The notes under the pieces: model-generated
The model's input: only the letters and a program-made list of their open reading frames with translations
The model's database searches: none
Told to the model about the DNA's origin: nothing
Origin: Herpetosiphon llansteffanensis
GTDB taxonomy: Bacteria > Chloroflexota > Chloroflexia > Chloroflexales > Herpetosiphonaceae
Assembly: GCF_003205875.1 (NCBI RefSeq)
Contig: NZ_PUBZ01000120.1
Span: forward strand, 1 to 36,068
Direction: 5' to 3'
Length of the DNA stretch: 36,068 nt
Shown: positions 1-7,741 of the stretch, piece by piece
Layout: each line of letters begins with the position of its first letter
Numbering within the stretch: position 1 is the first letter of the stretch
Position numbers and translations under genes: made by a program

Positions 1-6
1 ATAATA

Positions 7-94
7 AAGGGGCTGATTCCATCGCGAACTCCTGCTAGGATTAAGGTTTAAGCATCCATATCATAGCGGATAGCGTTGATGGAGTCAGCTTTTT
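7..94 (+). other. Long stem-loop followed by a short T run
   Basis: Positions 11-23 pair with 78-90 (13 pairs, two of them G-T wobbles). Four further weak pairs, 7-10 with 91-94, can extend the stem. The arms enclose a loop of about 54 nt with smaller inner pairings. The right arm runs into four T. It could be the terminator of a gene left of the window or a small structured RNA. No gene was identified in 1-256. Confidence 0.4.
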
Positions 95-119
95 AGTTCC
101 AAGTAGCAATCGATGTCAT

Positions 120-154
120 GCAGTAAGAGCAGCGGCCTTACTGCAAAGATTTTT
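120..154 (+). terminator. Hairpin with downstream T run
   Basis: An 8-bp perfect stem (120-127 with 137-144) has a 9-nt loop and is followed at 150-154 by five T. The gap between stem and T run makes it a weak intrinsic terminator. It separates the upstream stem-loop from the membrane-protein gene at 257. A TATAGT at 183-188 downstream could be a -10 box for that gene, but no good -35 is visible. Confidence 0.35.
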
Positions 155-256
155 GGCCTTCTAGCAGTCCGTGCGGCCTATGGTATAGTAGCGATTAGCC
201 GTTAATATTTTATCGAACATTGTCGCGTAATCACCTTGCACATAGATTGAGGGACT

Positions 257-1804
257 ATGAAACGCAGACTAAACAGCCAATCAATCCACGCTGTCATCCC
301 CTACCTGATTCTTGGACTGATCTTGTTCATCCAAGGTGTGGCGATTTATTCCTTGAATGCTGGGAAATTCCTGTATATTCTTGACGACCCGTATATTCAT
401 CTGAGCTTAGCCCGCAATATTGCCCATGGTCATTATGGCATCAATCTGGTTGAACCATCAGCGCCATCATCCAGTATTCTCTGGCCCTTTATCCTCGCCA
501 TCTTTGCCCGACTTCCCTTGTTTGAATATGTGCCCTTGCTGCTTAACATTGGCTTTGCGCTCGCAACATTATTTTTTATTCATAAAATAATCGATTTAAT
601 TTTCCAACATACCCTGAGTTCTGCAAAGAAAACGTTTTTTGTCGCGCTCTTCATCATTATTTGTAGCATGACCCCACTCATTTGGTCGGGAATGGAACAT
701 ATGCTACAAATATTGTTAACCGTTATCGTTATGTATCAACTCCTCGAGATACAAATTAACCAAAAATTGCATAAATCGCTGATTGGGATGCTGGTTCTGC
801 TTTCCTTAGTCCGTTACGAAAGCCTTGCAATTTCAATCCCCATCCTCGTATTTCTCTATTTTAAGGGCTATCGGAAGCTAGCTGCGACTGGTTTAATCAG
901 CATAATTGCTCTTTTGGCAGCTTTTTCCTACTTCATCCATAGCCTTGGTCTCGATTATCTCCCAACGTCAGTGCTTATCAAGAGGTCGCTCTTTTCAAAT
1001 CGAAATTCGTTTGATCTTTTCTTGCGAACTATTTTCATTTCAATGCAATCACGGACATGGTTTATCTTATTAGGCATGGTACTATTAATTGGCTTAAAAT
1101 TACGCCAGAAAACACATAAATTATTTATTAGCATAACTGCATTATCCATCACGCTCTATTTATTATTTGGCACAACCCTTGGATCATTTTATCGCTATGA
1201 AACCTTTATAATCACCTATTCAATCATCGTATTTATGTATTTATACAGAGAATTCCTCATTAAGATACTTAGTAGCACCAGAAAACAGTTATTTACATCT
1301 ATTTTTATTTCACTTCTGCTTTTCATATATTTAGATTACGCTCATCCTATAATTTATACACCAAAATTCTCTAATAGCGTTTATCTTCAACAATATCAAA
1401 TGGCACTATTCACCGATCAATACTATAAGAAAAACGTTGGAGTTAATGATATTGGATTAATTGCATTTACGAATGATAACTATACATTAGATTTATTTGG
1501 ATTATCGAATATTGATGTGATTGATTATCGCAAATCGCAAACTCCTGGATGGATGGATCAATTATCAACACAATATGATGCTAACCTGATTATGATTTAT
1601 GACGAATGGTTTACAGGTTTTATTCCCAATGATTGGATTAAGCTTGGACAGCTTAAGCTAGATCTACCTGTTGCCATCGTTGCCTATAAAGAGGTTAGTT
1701 TTTATGTGCGCAACCCAGCTATGGTTGAAGAAGTTAAGCAATTGCTTGAGCAATTTAGCCGAACCTTACCAGAGCATGCGGAATTTCACTTTACTCAAGA
1801 ATAG
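257..1804 (+). CDS. Polytopic membrane protein, GT-C glycosyltransferase-like
   Basis: This 515-residue protein has about ten or eleven hydrophobic segments spread over residues 12-365, then a soluble C-terminal part of about 150 residues. Near the N-terminus, after the first membrane segment, it carries LDDPYIHLSLARNIA (about residues 41-55). An acidic pair at this place in the first external loop is typical of GT-C enzymes, which transfer sugars from polyprenyl-phosphate donors on the outer face of the membrane. The acceptor cannot be told. The start at 257 has GAGG a few bases upstream. No sugar-pathway genes adjoin it, so it looks like a stand-alone gene. The middle and 3' parts are much richer in A and T than the neighbouring genes, which may mean foreign origin or membrane-protein codon bias. 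Fold assignment is moderate; enzymatic role is inferred. Confidence 0.6.
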   Translation: MKRRLNSQSIHAVIPYLILGLILFIQGVAIYSLNAGKFLYILDDPYIHLSLARNIAHGHYGINLVEPSAPSSSILWPFILAIFARLPLFEYVPLLLNIGFALATLFFIHKIIDLIFQHTLSSAKKTFFVALFIIICSMTPLIWSGMEHMLQILLTVIVMYQLLEIQINQKLHKSLIGMLVLLSLVRYESLAISIPILVFLYFKGYRKLAATGLISIIALLAAFSYFIHSLGLDYLPTSVLIKRSLFSNRNSFDLFLRTIFISMQSRTWFILLGMVLLIGLKLRQKTHKLFISITALSITLYLLFGTTLGSFYRYETFIITYSIIVFMYLYREFLIKILSSTRKQLFTSIFISLLLFIYLDYAHPIIYTPKFSNSVYLQQYQMALFTDQYYKKNVGVNDIGLIAFTNDNYTLDLFGLSNIDVIDYRKSQTPGWMDQLSTQYDANLIMIYDEWFTGFIPNDWIKLGQLKLDLPVAIVAYKEVSFYVRNPAMVEEVKQLLEQFSRTLPEHAEFHFTQE

Positions 1805-1814
1805 GCGGCGCGAC

Positions 1815-1823
1815 TGGTATAAT
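1815..1823 (+). promoter_or_regulatory. Extended -10 promoter element
   Basis: TG-N-TATAAT lies 14 bp after the stop of the upstream gene and 31 bp before the ATG at 1855. It is a perfect extended -10 consensus; no convincing -35 is needed or seen. A GGAG at 1844-1847 gives the ribosome site for the next gene. Confidence 0.6.
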
Positions 1824-1854
1824 CGGATTTTCAACGCGATCTATGGAGTAGCTC

Positions 1855-2640
1855 ATGAGTGAATTACATGGCTTTTCGCTAAGCCAAGAAGAATTATTTG
1901 TTTGTTTGATTGTGGCCGATTTGCCCTTGCCGCTGGGCTTTGATGATTTGGCCAACCAAGTCTTTGGCGATCTGCCTGAGCAATATCAAAACTATGTGCT
2001 TGGAACTGCCGAACGCAGCCTAATTGCCCATGGCTTGTTGGAATTAACTGACGACCAGCCAGTTTTAGAGCCAATGGTGGCCGAATGGTTGAACATCATC
2101 AGCCAACCAAGCCAAACATGGGTCATTTTGCATCAACCTGCTGGCCAAAAACAACAGGCAAATTATATTCATCATGCCAACAATCAGTATCTCTTTCACC
2201 GTGGTCAAGGCGGCATTCACCAAGTGATTGCGCTGCCCCAAGCCCGCGAGATTGTGCAAGCAGCGCTGGATATTATTGAGCCGCTTGAGCTTGAGGTTGG
2301 CGCAACCTTAGAGGGGACGCTCAGCGAAACTGTTTTTCGGAGTATTGCCAGCACCCGCACAATCAAACGCGAAGAGGTAGTTGCGCAACTAAAAACTGGT
2401 GGTTTAGCCCCAAACGTCGCCGATGCCTTTGGCCAAACCTTCGAGCAATTACGCTCAATCAGTGCCTTGGCACTCTTGAAAAACAAGCCAGAAACGAGCG
2501 TTCAACAAGCCTTTACGCTGGTCTGTGGCGAGCAACAACAATGGTTGCTTGTGCCCGAAGCAGAGGGCCAGCTGTATGTGCGCAATCTCGATCTGACGGC
2601 GCTGGTGCAAGTATTGCACAATTTTGCTCACCCTCAATAA
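1855..2640 (+). CDS. Uncharacterised protein, possible EspG-like fold
   Basis: The 261-residue protein is soluble, with no signal peptide or membrane segment. The N-terminal third looks like a helical, winged-helix-like unit (about residues 8-70). A beta-rich part with TWVILHQPAG (about 88-97) follows, then a helical region, and a last beta pair with QQQWLLVP (about 227-234). The order of these elements and the motif spacing match the 270-residue gene at 34383-35195, whose counterparts are LVVVSEW and GGQQWLALP. I read them as distant paralogues. The fold is reminiscent of EspG, the cytosolic chaperone of ESX (type VII) substrates, but this is inference only. It has its own promoter and ends at a shared convergent terminator. 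No catalytic motif was seen. Confidence 0.5.
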   Translation: MSELHGFSLSQEELFVCLIVADLPLPLGFDDLANQVFGDLPEQYQNYVLGTAERSLIAHGLLELTDDQPVLEPMVAEWLNIISQPSQTWVILHQPAGQKQQANYIHHANNQYLFHRGQGGIHQVIALPQAREIVQAALDIIEPLELEVGATLEGTLSETVFRSIASTRTIKREEVVAQLKTGGLAPNVADAFGQTFEQLRSISALALLKNKPETSVQQAFTLVCGEQQQWLLVPEAEGQLYVRNLDLTALVQVLHNFAHPQ

Positions 2641-2645
2641 GCCAC

Positions 2646-2687
2646 AAAAATGCCCCTTGATCTGGATCAAGGGGCAGCGTGCTTTTT
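2646..2687. terminator. Bidirectional intrinsic terminator
   Basis: A 12-bp perfect stem (2651-2662 with 2665-2676) is preceded by five A and followed after a few bases by five T. It therefore serves both the plus-strand gene ending at 2640 and the minus-strand gene ending at 2686. Confidence 0.85.
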
Positions 2688-4134
2688 AGCGGGTCAGCGT
2701 CCACAACCCTTCGCCAGTACGCAAGTTTGCCATCGTCAAGCCATCGCCTGTTTGAATTAACAGGGCATTGCCGCTGCGGGTTAACGTCGGCAATTGGCCA
2801 ATAAACATCTCTTGCTGGAACGACCAGCCAACTGTGCCATCAGCGCGTTTGAGCAATTGCACCCGTACTAAATCGTCAATTTCTTGGTCGAGCCAGCCAA
2901 AAACAATGCCCTCACCTGGCACAATGACCCCTTGAATCGAGCCATTGCCGCTCCAATCACTGGATGTCCCAAGATCATCGAGCCGCCACAGCAATTCAGC
3001 AGTTTTGGCATTGACCGCCAACATACTGACAGTATTCGTGCCCCGCTGTTTAACTGCGGCGATATACAAAACCTCAGCATCAAAGCCGATTGGATGCAGT
3101 TCATAATCGCTTAAACTATAGGTCACAACTTGATGCTCAGGCGTAATAATCGCAACCTGTTCGCCAGCACCAAAGGCCAGCATATCGGCGCTGCTTGCCA
3201 ATCTGCGGTCGCTGCTTCTAAAACTATCGGCAAAATCATCAGCCAGCTCAACACTCCAGCGTTGCTGTTGATCAAGGCCAATTGCCGCCAGCTGCGCCGG
3301 ATCGCTATCACTGCGCATGCGCAAAATACCAGTGTTAGTTTGCGGGTCGGCCATCCATTCGATGTGCTCCGTCCAATCTTCATTCAATTGAATTGCTTGG
3401 CGTTGCTCGCCAGTCTGCAACGCATAACAGATGATATATTCCAAACCAGATTCAGCATCGCGCTCGGTGGCACATAATTCATCGCCAAATTTGGCTAAAG
3501 CCCGTGCATAATTATCAGCCAAGGTTTTTTGCCAGCGCTGCGTGCCAGAGGCTAATTCAAAGGCCGTCAAAACATTATCGTAGGTCTGAACCACAATTAA
3601 ATCAGTGCTAATAAACAGCATTGGTGGGTGCAGTTGAATCCGATCCGATAGACGATTTTGCCAAGCAAGCGTGCCATCTTTGGCATTGAAGAGCCGTAAA
3701 TCACGTTCTTTGACCACCGCGATATGCTGATCAAGTGAGACCAGCTCATACGATTCGCTGCCAAGATCAGTTTGCCACAGAGCCTTGCCATCAGCGCCAT
3801 CGAGCAAGGCCATTGAATATTGGCTATTGCTCGTCACTTGCACTAAGACTTCGTTGCGTTCATCGCCATTGCGATCGTAGGCCAATTGGGTTGAATGATA
3901 GAGCACCGAGCCAGTGATGGTTGGTTGTTCAACCTCTACAGGCTGACCAATGCCTACCGTCGTTCCTTGTACCGATCGAAGCGGCGACTTTGCTGAATCA
4001 AGCGATTTATTCAGCAAGAAATAAACGCCACCACCAATCGCTGCCAGCAAGATCAACAAAACGAGGATCACCGGCATACACGAAGAACGATCTTGGCGAT
4101 AGGGGGCCATATTACTATTCCATTGTTGCGACAT
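2686..4134 (-). CDS. Membrane-anchored PQQ-type beta-propeller protein
   Basis: The 482-residue protein has a cytoplasmic tail of about 20 residues and one membrane segment (about 20-42). A long exported domain follows, built from repeats of the BamB/quinoprotein propeller type (PF13360 style). Recurrent blade motifs of the pattern G-x-x-x-W-x are visible: DGKALWQTDL, DGTLAWQNRL, SGTQRWQKTL, TAELLWRLDD, DGTVGWSFQQ and TGEGLWTLTR. Such propellers are usually binding scaffolds; PQQ binding is not implied. AAGGAG lies just upstream of the ATG at 4134. It lies 73 bp downstream of the XRE regulator gene on the same strand and is probably co-transcribed, so the two may form one sensing or envelope unit. 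The target is unknown. The fold call is confident. Confidence 0.75.
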   Translation of the reverse strand: MSQQWNSNMAPYRQDRSSCMPVILVLLILLAAIGGGVYFLLNKSLDSAKSPLRSVQGTTVGIGQPVEVEQPTITGSVLYHSTQLAYDRNGDERNEVLVQVTSNSQYSMALLDGADGKALWQTDLGSESYELVSLDQHIAVVKERDLRLFNAKDGTLAWQNRLSDRIQLHPPMLFISTDLIVVQTYDNVLTAFELASGTQRWQKTLADNYARALAKFGDELCATERDAESGLEYIICYALQTGEQRQAIQLNEDWTEHIEWMADPQTNTGILRMRSDSDPAQLAAIGLDQQQRWSVELADDFADSFRSSDRRLASSADMLAFGAGEQVAIITPEHQVVTYSLSDYELHPIGFDAEVLYIAAVKQRGTNTVSMLAVNAKTAELLWRLDDLGTSSDWSGNGSIQGVIVPGEGIVFGWLDQEIDDLVRVQLLKRADGTVGWSFQQEMFIGQLPTLTRSGNALLIQTGDGLTMANLRTGEGLWTLTR

Positions 4135-4207
4135 TTAAGGCTCCTTCGGCACACAAGCATGCAACAGACACAAGCGCGTTGCCAGTACGCAGCCAACCCA
4201 AGCGCCG

Positions 4208-5851
4208 TTACAGCTTAACTGGTTGCATCACTTGCTGTTGCAACCAATCGATTACTGCATCTTTATTACGTTCGCGATTGGCTAAACGCTCCCAGTAGTT
4301 GAAAAAATGGTCCCGGAATGAATGGGCAATCGTGCGATCGTGAATAATGATATTGACGTTTTCGCGGCCATCTTCGGTATCAGCCACCTGCCATGATTCT
4401 AAAATCAAGGTTTGGCGACCCTCGACTTTCCAGGCCACCGGAAAATAGGCAGGGTCAATCGCATCAACAATCGCCAGCTGATAATTTGGGTACACCTGTA
4501 ACAGCCAAATCACATGGCGCAACCACGCCAAAGCCTCGGCCAAGGTCAATTGGCTTTGCGGCTGATCGCGCAGCCAATCGTCGGCAGGCAGCTCGCCATG
4601 GCTCAATAAACGCACAATTGCGGTTTTCGTAACAACATGACGCGCCTCGTGTTGGCGATCTTGCAAAAATTGCTCAAATAAATGCACCCGTTGACGATGA
4701 TGATCTAACAGTTGTTGACACCACAGCTCCAAATGGGTTTGCTCTTGCAACGAACGGACCAAGGGCGCTTGCAAAATTCGTTGAATACAGGCACTGCGAA
4801 TCGCAATTGGCATCGATTGAAAACTAAGCCCTTCTTTTAACAGCAATTGAGCGCCATCCTCGGCCTCGAATTGCAAAGCCAAGGCCTTAAAATCCAATGA
4901 TCGCTCTGGATAGACCTCCAACAAGGGTTGGGTTTGCGAACGCATCGTGGCTGCAAATTGGCTCATTAATTGATAATGCGGGCTATCAGGCGCAAAGAAA
5001 AAGCCACTATCAACATGTTTAGATTGGCGGCTACCAAACAGCCACAAAGCCCCTTGACCAGGCACAATAATCACATCGGCAGGAGCGCCAGGCAACACAT
5101 GATTGGGAAAAAGATAGGGCTGGTATTTGCCACGATAGCCAAGCATCGAAAGCATGCGCGCGATCAACTCAAAACGATGTTGATTTTCAATTCGCAAGCG
5201 CCAGAGATGCACAACATTCCAGCCAGCATGCAGCGCTTGACGCAACGCAGAGCGCCAAGGAACCGCCAATTCAGGAAAAACCGTCAACGGATCATGTTCG
5301 CTTTGAAAGGTCACGACGATTTCGGCTCCGGGCCATGGGCTTTGTTTGGCGGCAGCAGTGACCATGGCAATTGCCTGCAAAAGAATCGATTGCACACCTT
5401 CGAGCACTGCACCTTTATTAGCGACAGGCAGCAAACTGGGGTCGATTTTTGGTGGCTCAGGCATCAAGCCTGCTTGGGCGGTGGTGAGCACTTGGCTAAT
5501 AGCGTGTTCGGCGCTGGCGGCTAAACTACCCTCGTCAACACCCAAGGCTCGTTCATAAGCGTGTAAAAATGCAGTCGTTGGCTTGGAAACCCCAGTTTCG
5601 ACGGCTGAAATATAGCCTTTGGTATAGCCAACCAGCCCGACCATCTCGGTTAGTGAAATCCCACGTTCTTCGCGGAGTAGACGAAGGTACGACGTACCTT
5701 GCTTGGATTTGCGTCCCACAGGCAGTACCTCGGTAAACCTCACATGGATGAGCTGTCCAGCGGGTTCACAATTGATAGGTTGATGATTGGCAACGACGGT
5801 GTTGAGGTGTGCGCCTTCGCGCTTCTCCGGCTGTCTTATTGCTTGAGCCAC
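4208..5851 (-). CDS. XRE-family transcriptional regulator with large unknown C-terminal domain
   Basis: This 547-residue protein has a canonical lambda-repressor-like helix-turn-helix at about residues 56-108. The core includes SYLRLLREERGISLTEMVG and the recognition-helix segment GYTKGYISAVETGVSKPT. The remaining 400 or so residues are soluble, Gln- and Leu-rich and unrecognised; they probably sense a ligand or oligomerise. The reading frame opens with GTG at 5851 and no strong ribosome site is obvious, so translation may start further in, before the HTH. It is divergent from the trypsin gene across a 185-bp region with overlapping promoters and three direct repeats, which suggests it controls itself and the protease. 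The propeller gene follows downstream. DNA binding is secure; regulon and signal are inferred. Confidence 0.75.
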   Translation of the reverse strand: MAQAIRQPEKREGAHLNTVVANHQPINCEPAGQLIHVRFTEVLPVGRKSKQGTSYLRLLREERGISLTEMVGLVGYTKGYISAVETGVSKPTTAFLHAYERALGVDEGSLAASAEHAISQVLTTAQAGLMPEPPKIDPSLLPVANKGAVLEGVQSILLQAIAMVTAAAKQSPWPGAEIVVTFQSEHDPLTVFPELAVPWRSALRQALHAGWNVVHLWRLRIENQHRFELIARMLSMLGYRGKYQPYLFPNHVLPGAPADVIIVPGQGALWLFGSRQSKHVDSGFFFAPDSPHYQLMSQFAATMRSQTQPLLEVYPERSLDFKALALQFEAEDGAQLLLKEGLSFQSMPIAIRSACIQRILQAPLVRSLQEQTHLELWCQQLLDHHRQRVHLFEQFLQDRQHEARHVVTKTAIVRLLSHGELPADDWLRDQPQSQLTLAEALAWLRHVIWLLQVYPNYQLAIVDAIDPAYFPVAWKVEGRQTLILESWQVADTEDGRENVNIIIHDRTIAHSFRDHFFNYWERLANRERNKDAVIDWLQQQVMQPVKL

Positions 5852-5873
5852 GTCATGAAAAGGCCGTAATCAT

Positions 5874-5913
5874 CAAACAATCTAACAAACAATCTAGTTG
5901 ATTCAAACAATTT
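5874..5913. repeat. Three direct repeats CAAACAATYT in a divergent promoter
   Basis: Copies start at 5874, 5886 and 5904. The first two are head-to-tail 12-bp units; the third lies 18 bp further on, inside the spacer of the plus-strand promoter. They overlap both divergent promoters and are the obvious candidate operator for the XRE regulator encoded to the left. Confidence 0.6.
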
Positions 5914-5919
5914 CGTCAA
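5891..5919 (-). promoter_or_regulatory. Promoter for the XRE regulator gene
   Basis: Reading the minus strand, TTGACG (5919-5914) is followed by a 17-bp spacer and TAGATT (5896-5891). Transcription would enter the regulator gene, whose GTG is at 5851. The -35 lies within the plus-strand promoter spacer, so the two promoters physically overlap. Confidence 0.5.
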
Positions 5920-5926
5920 TTATAGT
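5898..5926 (+). promoter_or_regulatory. Sigma-70-type promoter for the trypsin gene
   Basis: TTGATT (5898-5903), a 17-bp spacer and TATAGT (5921-5926) form a good vegetative promoter. The leader to the ATG at 6037 would be about 100 nt. Direct-repeat copies lie on and just upstream of it. Confidence 0.65.
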
Positions 5927-6036
5927 AGCGTATATGTAAGTGTTAATAAGTTTTTACTTTCGAGCAAGCAGGGTTGCGGGAACACAGCTTTGGCTCAATA
6001 ACACTACAGCGTATGGTCTGTGCATAAGGAGCTATC

Positions 6037-7449
6037 ATGGAACGATCTGGACGCTGGACAATTCGTCGGGTACGGGCTGCGGTCATTACAACGGTGTTGA
6101 GCACATCAGTATTGTTAGGCGGCTACGCTGCCTCAGCCAAAGACAGCAAAAAAGTCGAAGTCTATCCGCTCCCTGTTGTTGACGAAAAGCAACCTGGTTC
6201 CGATCAATTGCCTCCACCAGATAAGATTGTTGGTGGCTCGGCTGCTACCGCTGGTGAATTCCCCTGGCAAGCTCGGATAGCACGCAACGGCAGCCTGCAT
6301 TGTGGTGGCTCGTTGATTGCGCCACAATGGGTTTTGACCGCTGCGCACTGTGTGCAAGGCTTCTCGGTTTCGTCGTTGAGCGTCGTGATGGGCGACCACA
6401 ACTGGACGAGCAACGAAGGCACCGAACAAAACCGCACGATTGCCCAAGCAGTCGTTCACCCAAGCTACAACGCATCGACCTACGATAACGACATTGCATT
6501 GTTGAAACTCAGTAGCGCCGTGACCCTCAACAGCCGCGTTGCAGTGATTCCTTTCGCCACGACTGTTGACAATGCCTTGTATAACGCTGGGGTTGTTTCA
6601 ACCGTCACTGGTTGGGGTGCATTGAGCCAAAATGGTTCATCACCAAGCGTCTTGTACAAAGTGCAAGTGCCAGTCGTTTCAACCGCTACCTGTAATGCTT
6701 CAAATGCCTACAACGGCGATATTACCGGTAACATGGTTTGTGCTGGCTACGCAGCTGGCGGCAAAGATTCATGCCAAGGCGATAGCGGTGGGCCATTCGT
6801 TGCCCAAAGCAGCGGCGCTTGGAAATTGACCGGTATCGTTAGCTGGGGCGAAGGTTGTGCACAACCAAACAAATATGGTGTCTACACCAAAGTTGCCAAC
6901 TACACCAGCTGGATCAACGGCTATGTTGGTAGCGTAACCCCAACCACCGTTCCAGGGACTCCAGTACCAACCACCGTTCCAGGGACTCCAGTGCCAACCA
7001 GCACGCCAGTTCCAGGCGGCAGCTTGCAAAATGGTGGCTTCGAAAGCAGCGCTAGCTGGGTTCAATCACCAAGCGGCATTATTGCAACCAATCGCCCACG
7101 CACTGGGTCTTACAGCGCTTGGCTGGCTGGCTACAACAACGGCAACGATAGCATCTATCAAACCGTCACTGTGCCAGCCAACGGCGTGCTTAGCTACTAC
7201 TGGTACGTAACCACCCAAGAAAGTGGCAGCACCGTGTACGACCGCTTGTATGTTCGCCTCTACAGCAACAGCGGCAGCTTGATCACCACCTTGCGCACGT
7301 GGAGCAATGCAAGCACCAAGAATACTTGGACGCTCGATAGCATTAGCTTGTCGGCCTACGCTGGCCAAACCGTGCGCGTCCAATTCGTGGGCACGACCGA
7401 CAGCAGCTTGGTAACCTCGTTCTTCGTGGACGATGTAACCCTGCAATAA
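6037..7449 (+). CDS. Secreted trypsin-like serine protease (S1A) with C-terminal beta-sandwich domain
   Basis: The 470-residue precursor has a basic N-terminus and signal segment (about 10-33) and a short propeptide ending in DK-IVGG. Cleavage after K63 would create the I64 N-terminus, a site that trypsin itself could cut. The catalytic triad is H104 (LTAAHC), D152 (DNDIALLKL) and S250 (GDSGGP). D244, six residues before the serine, matches Asp189 of trypsin and predicts cleavage after Lys or Arg; the SWGEGC segment forms the pocket wall. Cysteines for several disulfides are present. A Pro/Thr linker (about 302-327) joins a C-terminal domain (about 328-470) that looks like a carbohydrate-binding or jelly-roll module ending in FFVDDVTL. 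Role: extracellular protein digestion, fitting a predatory or scavenging lifestyle. An XRE gene lies divergent to it; the gene ends at a strong terminator. Confidence 0.95.
   Translation: MERSGRWTIRRVRAAVITTVLSTSVLLGGYAASAKDSKKVEVYPLPVVDEKQPGSDQLPPPDKIVGGSAATAGEFPWQARIARNGSLHCGGSLIAPQWVLTAAHCVQGFSVSSLSVVMGDHNWTSNEGTEQNRTIAQAVVHPSYNASTYDNDIALLKLSSAVTLNSRVAVIPFATTVDNALYNAGVVSTVTGWGALSQNGSSPSVLYKVQVPVVSTATCNASNAYNGDITGNMVCAGYAAGGKDSCQGDSGGPFVAQSSGAWKLTGIVSWGEGCAQPNKYGVYTKVANYTSWINGYVGSVTPTTVPGTPVPTTVPGTPVPTSTPVPGGSLQNGGFESSASWVQSPSGIIATNRPRTGSYSAWLAGYNNGNDSIYQTVTVPANGVLSYYWYVTTQESGSTVYDRLYVRLYSNSGSLITTLRTWSNASTKNTWTLDSISLSAYAGQTVRVQFVGTTDSSLVTSFFVDDVTLQ
6940..6993 (+). repeat. Two 27-bp direct repeats coding the Pro/Thr linker
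   Basis: Units 6940-6966 and 6967-6993 differ at a single base and encode the 9-residue unit PTTVPGTPV. A degenerate third unit follows to about 7017. Copy number could change by slippage, altering the length of the tether between protease and binding domain. Confidence 0.85.
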
Positions 7450-7480
7450 GCCCAACGATTGACCTTAGTTCCATCGCAGG

Positions 7481-7517
7481 CCCCAGTCTACATCAGTAGA
7501 TTGGGGCTTTTATTATT
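7481..7517 (+). terminator. Intrinsic terminator of the protease gene
   Basis: An 11-bp stem (7481-7491 with 7496-7506, one G-T pair) has a 4-nt loop and is followed by a T-rich tract. It lies 32 bp after the protease stop. Confidence 0.9.
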
Positions 7518-7553
7518 ATTAATTGTTTGTTATGCTTAAGTTGATGAGCTTAT

Positions 7554-7719
7554 GCGTGTTGGTTGCGTAGCGGCCAATCAATTGCCTTTTTGGCTTATCA
7601 CTATGGAATGCCAGGTTCGAATCCTGACCCGTTACACGCTTATCCAGTATTGTACCTGTAATTGGCCCTGCAAAGCTACGGGCTTTCCGCCAATTACCGC
7701 ACATGGGGCGGCGTGTAAC
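7554..7719 (+). promoter_or_regulatory. Structured leader of the SPFH-nadR-pnuC operon
   Basis: This part of the 290-bp gap before 7742 contains nested inverted repeats: 7631-7639 with 7711-7719 (9 bp), inside it 7658-7665 with 7690-7697 (8 bp), and inside that 7672-7676 with 7682-7686 (5 bp, loop TACGG). The arm at 7631-7639 can instead pair with 7554-7559 (6 bp), so two mutually exclusive folds exist. Between these lies a tRNA T-arm-like hairpin at 7612-7626. The layout resembles a riboswitch or attenuator ahead of NAD-salvage genes, but I do not recognise a known class. A degenerate tRNA relic is the alternative. Confidence 0.45.
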
Positions 7720-7741
7720 ATCTGATTGAAAGCGAGAGAGT

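Noticed and set aside
4970-5524. Plus-strand frame of 184 codons opposite the XRE regulator
   Set aside because: Composition is Arg/His/Gln-rich as expected of a shadow, with no motif and no start signal.
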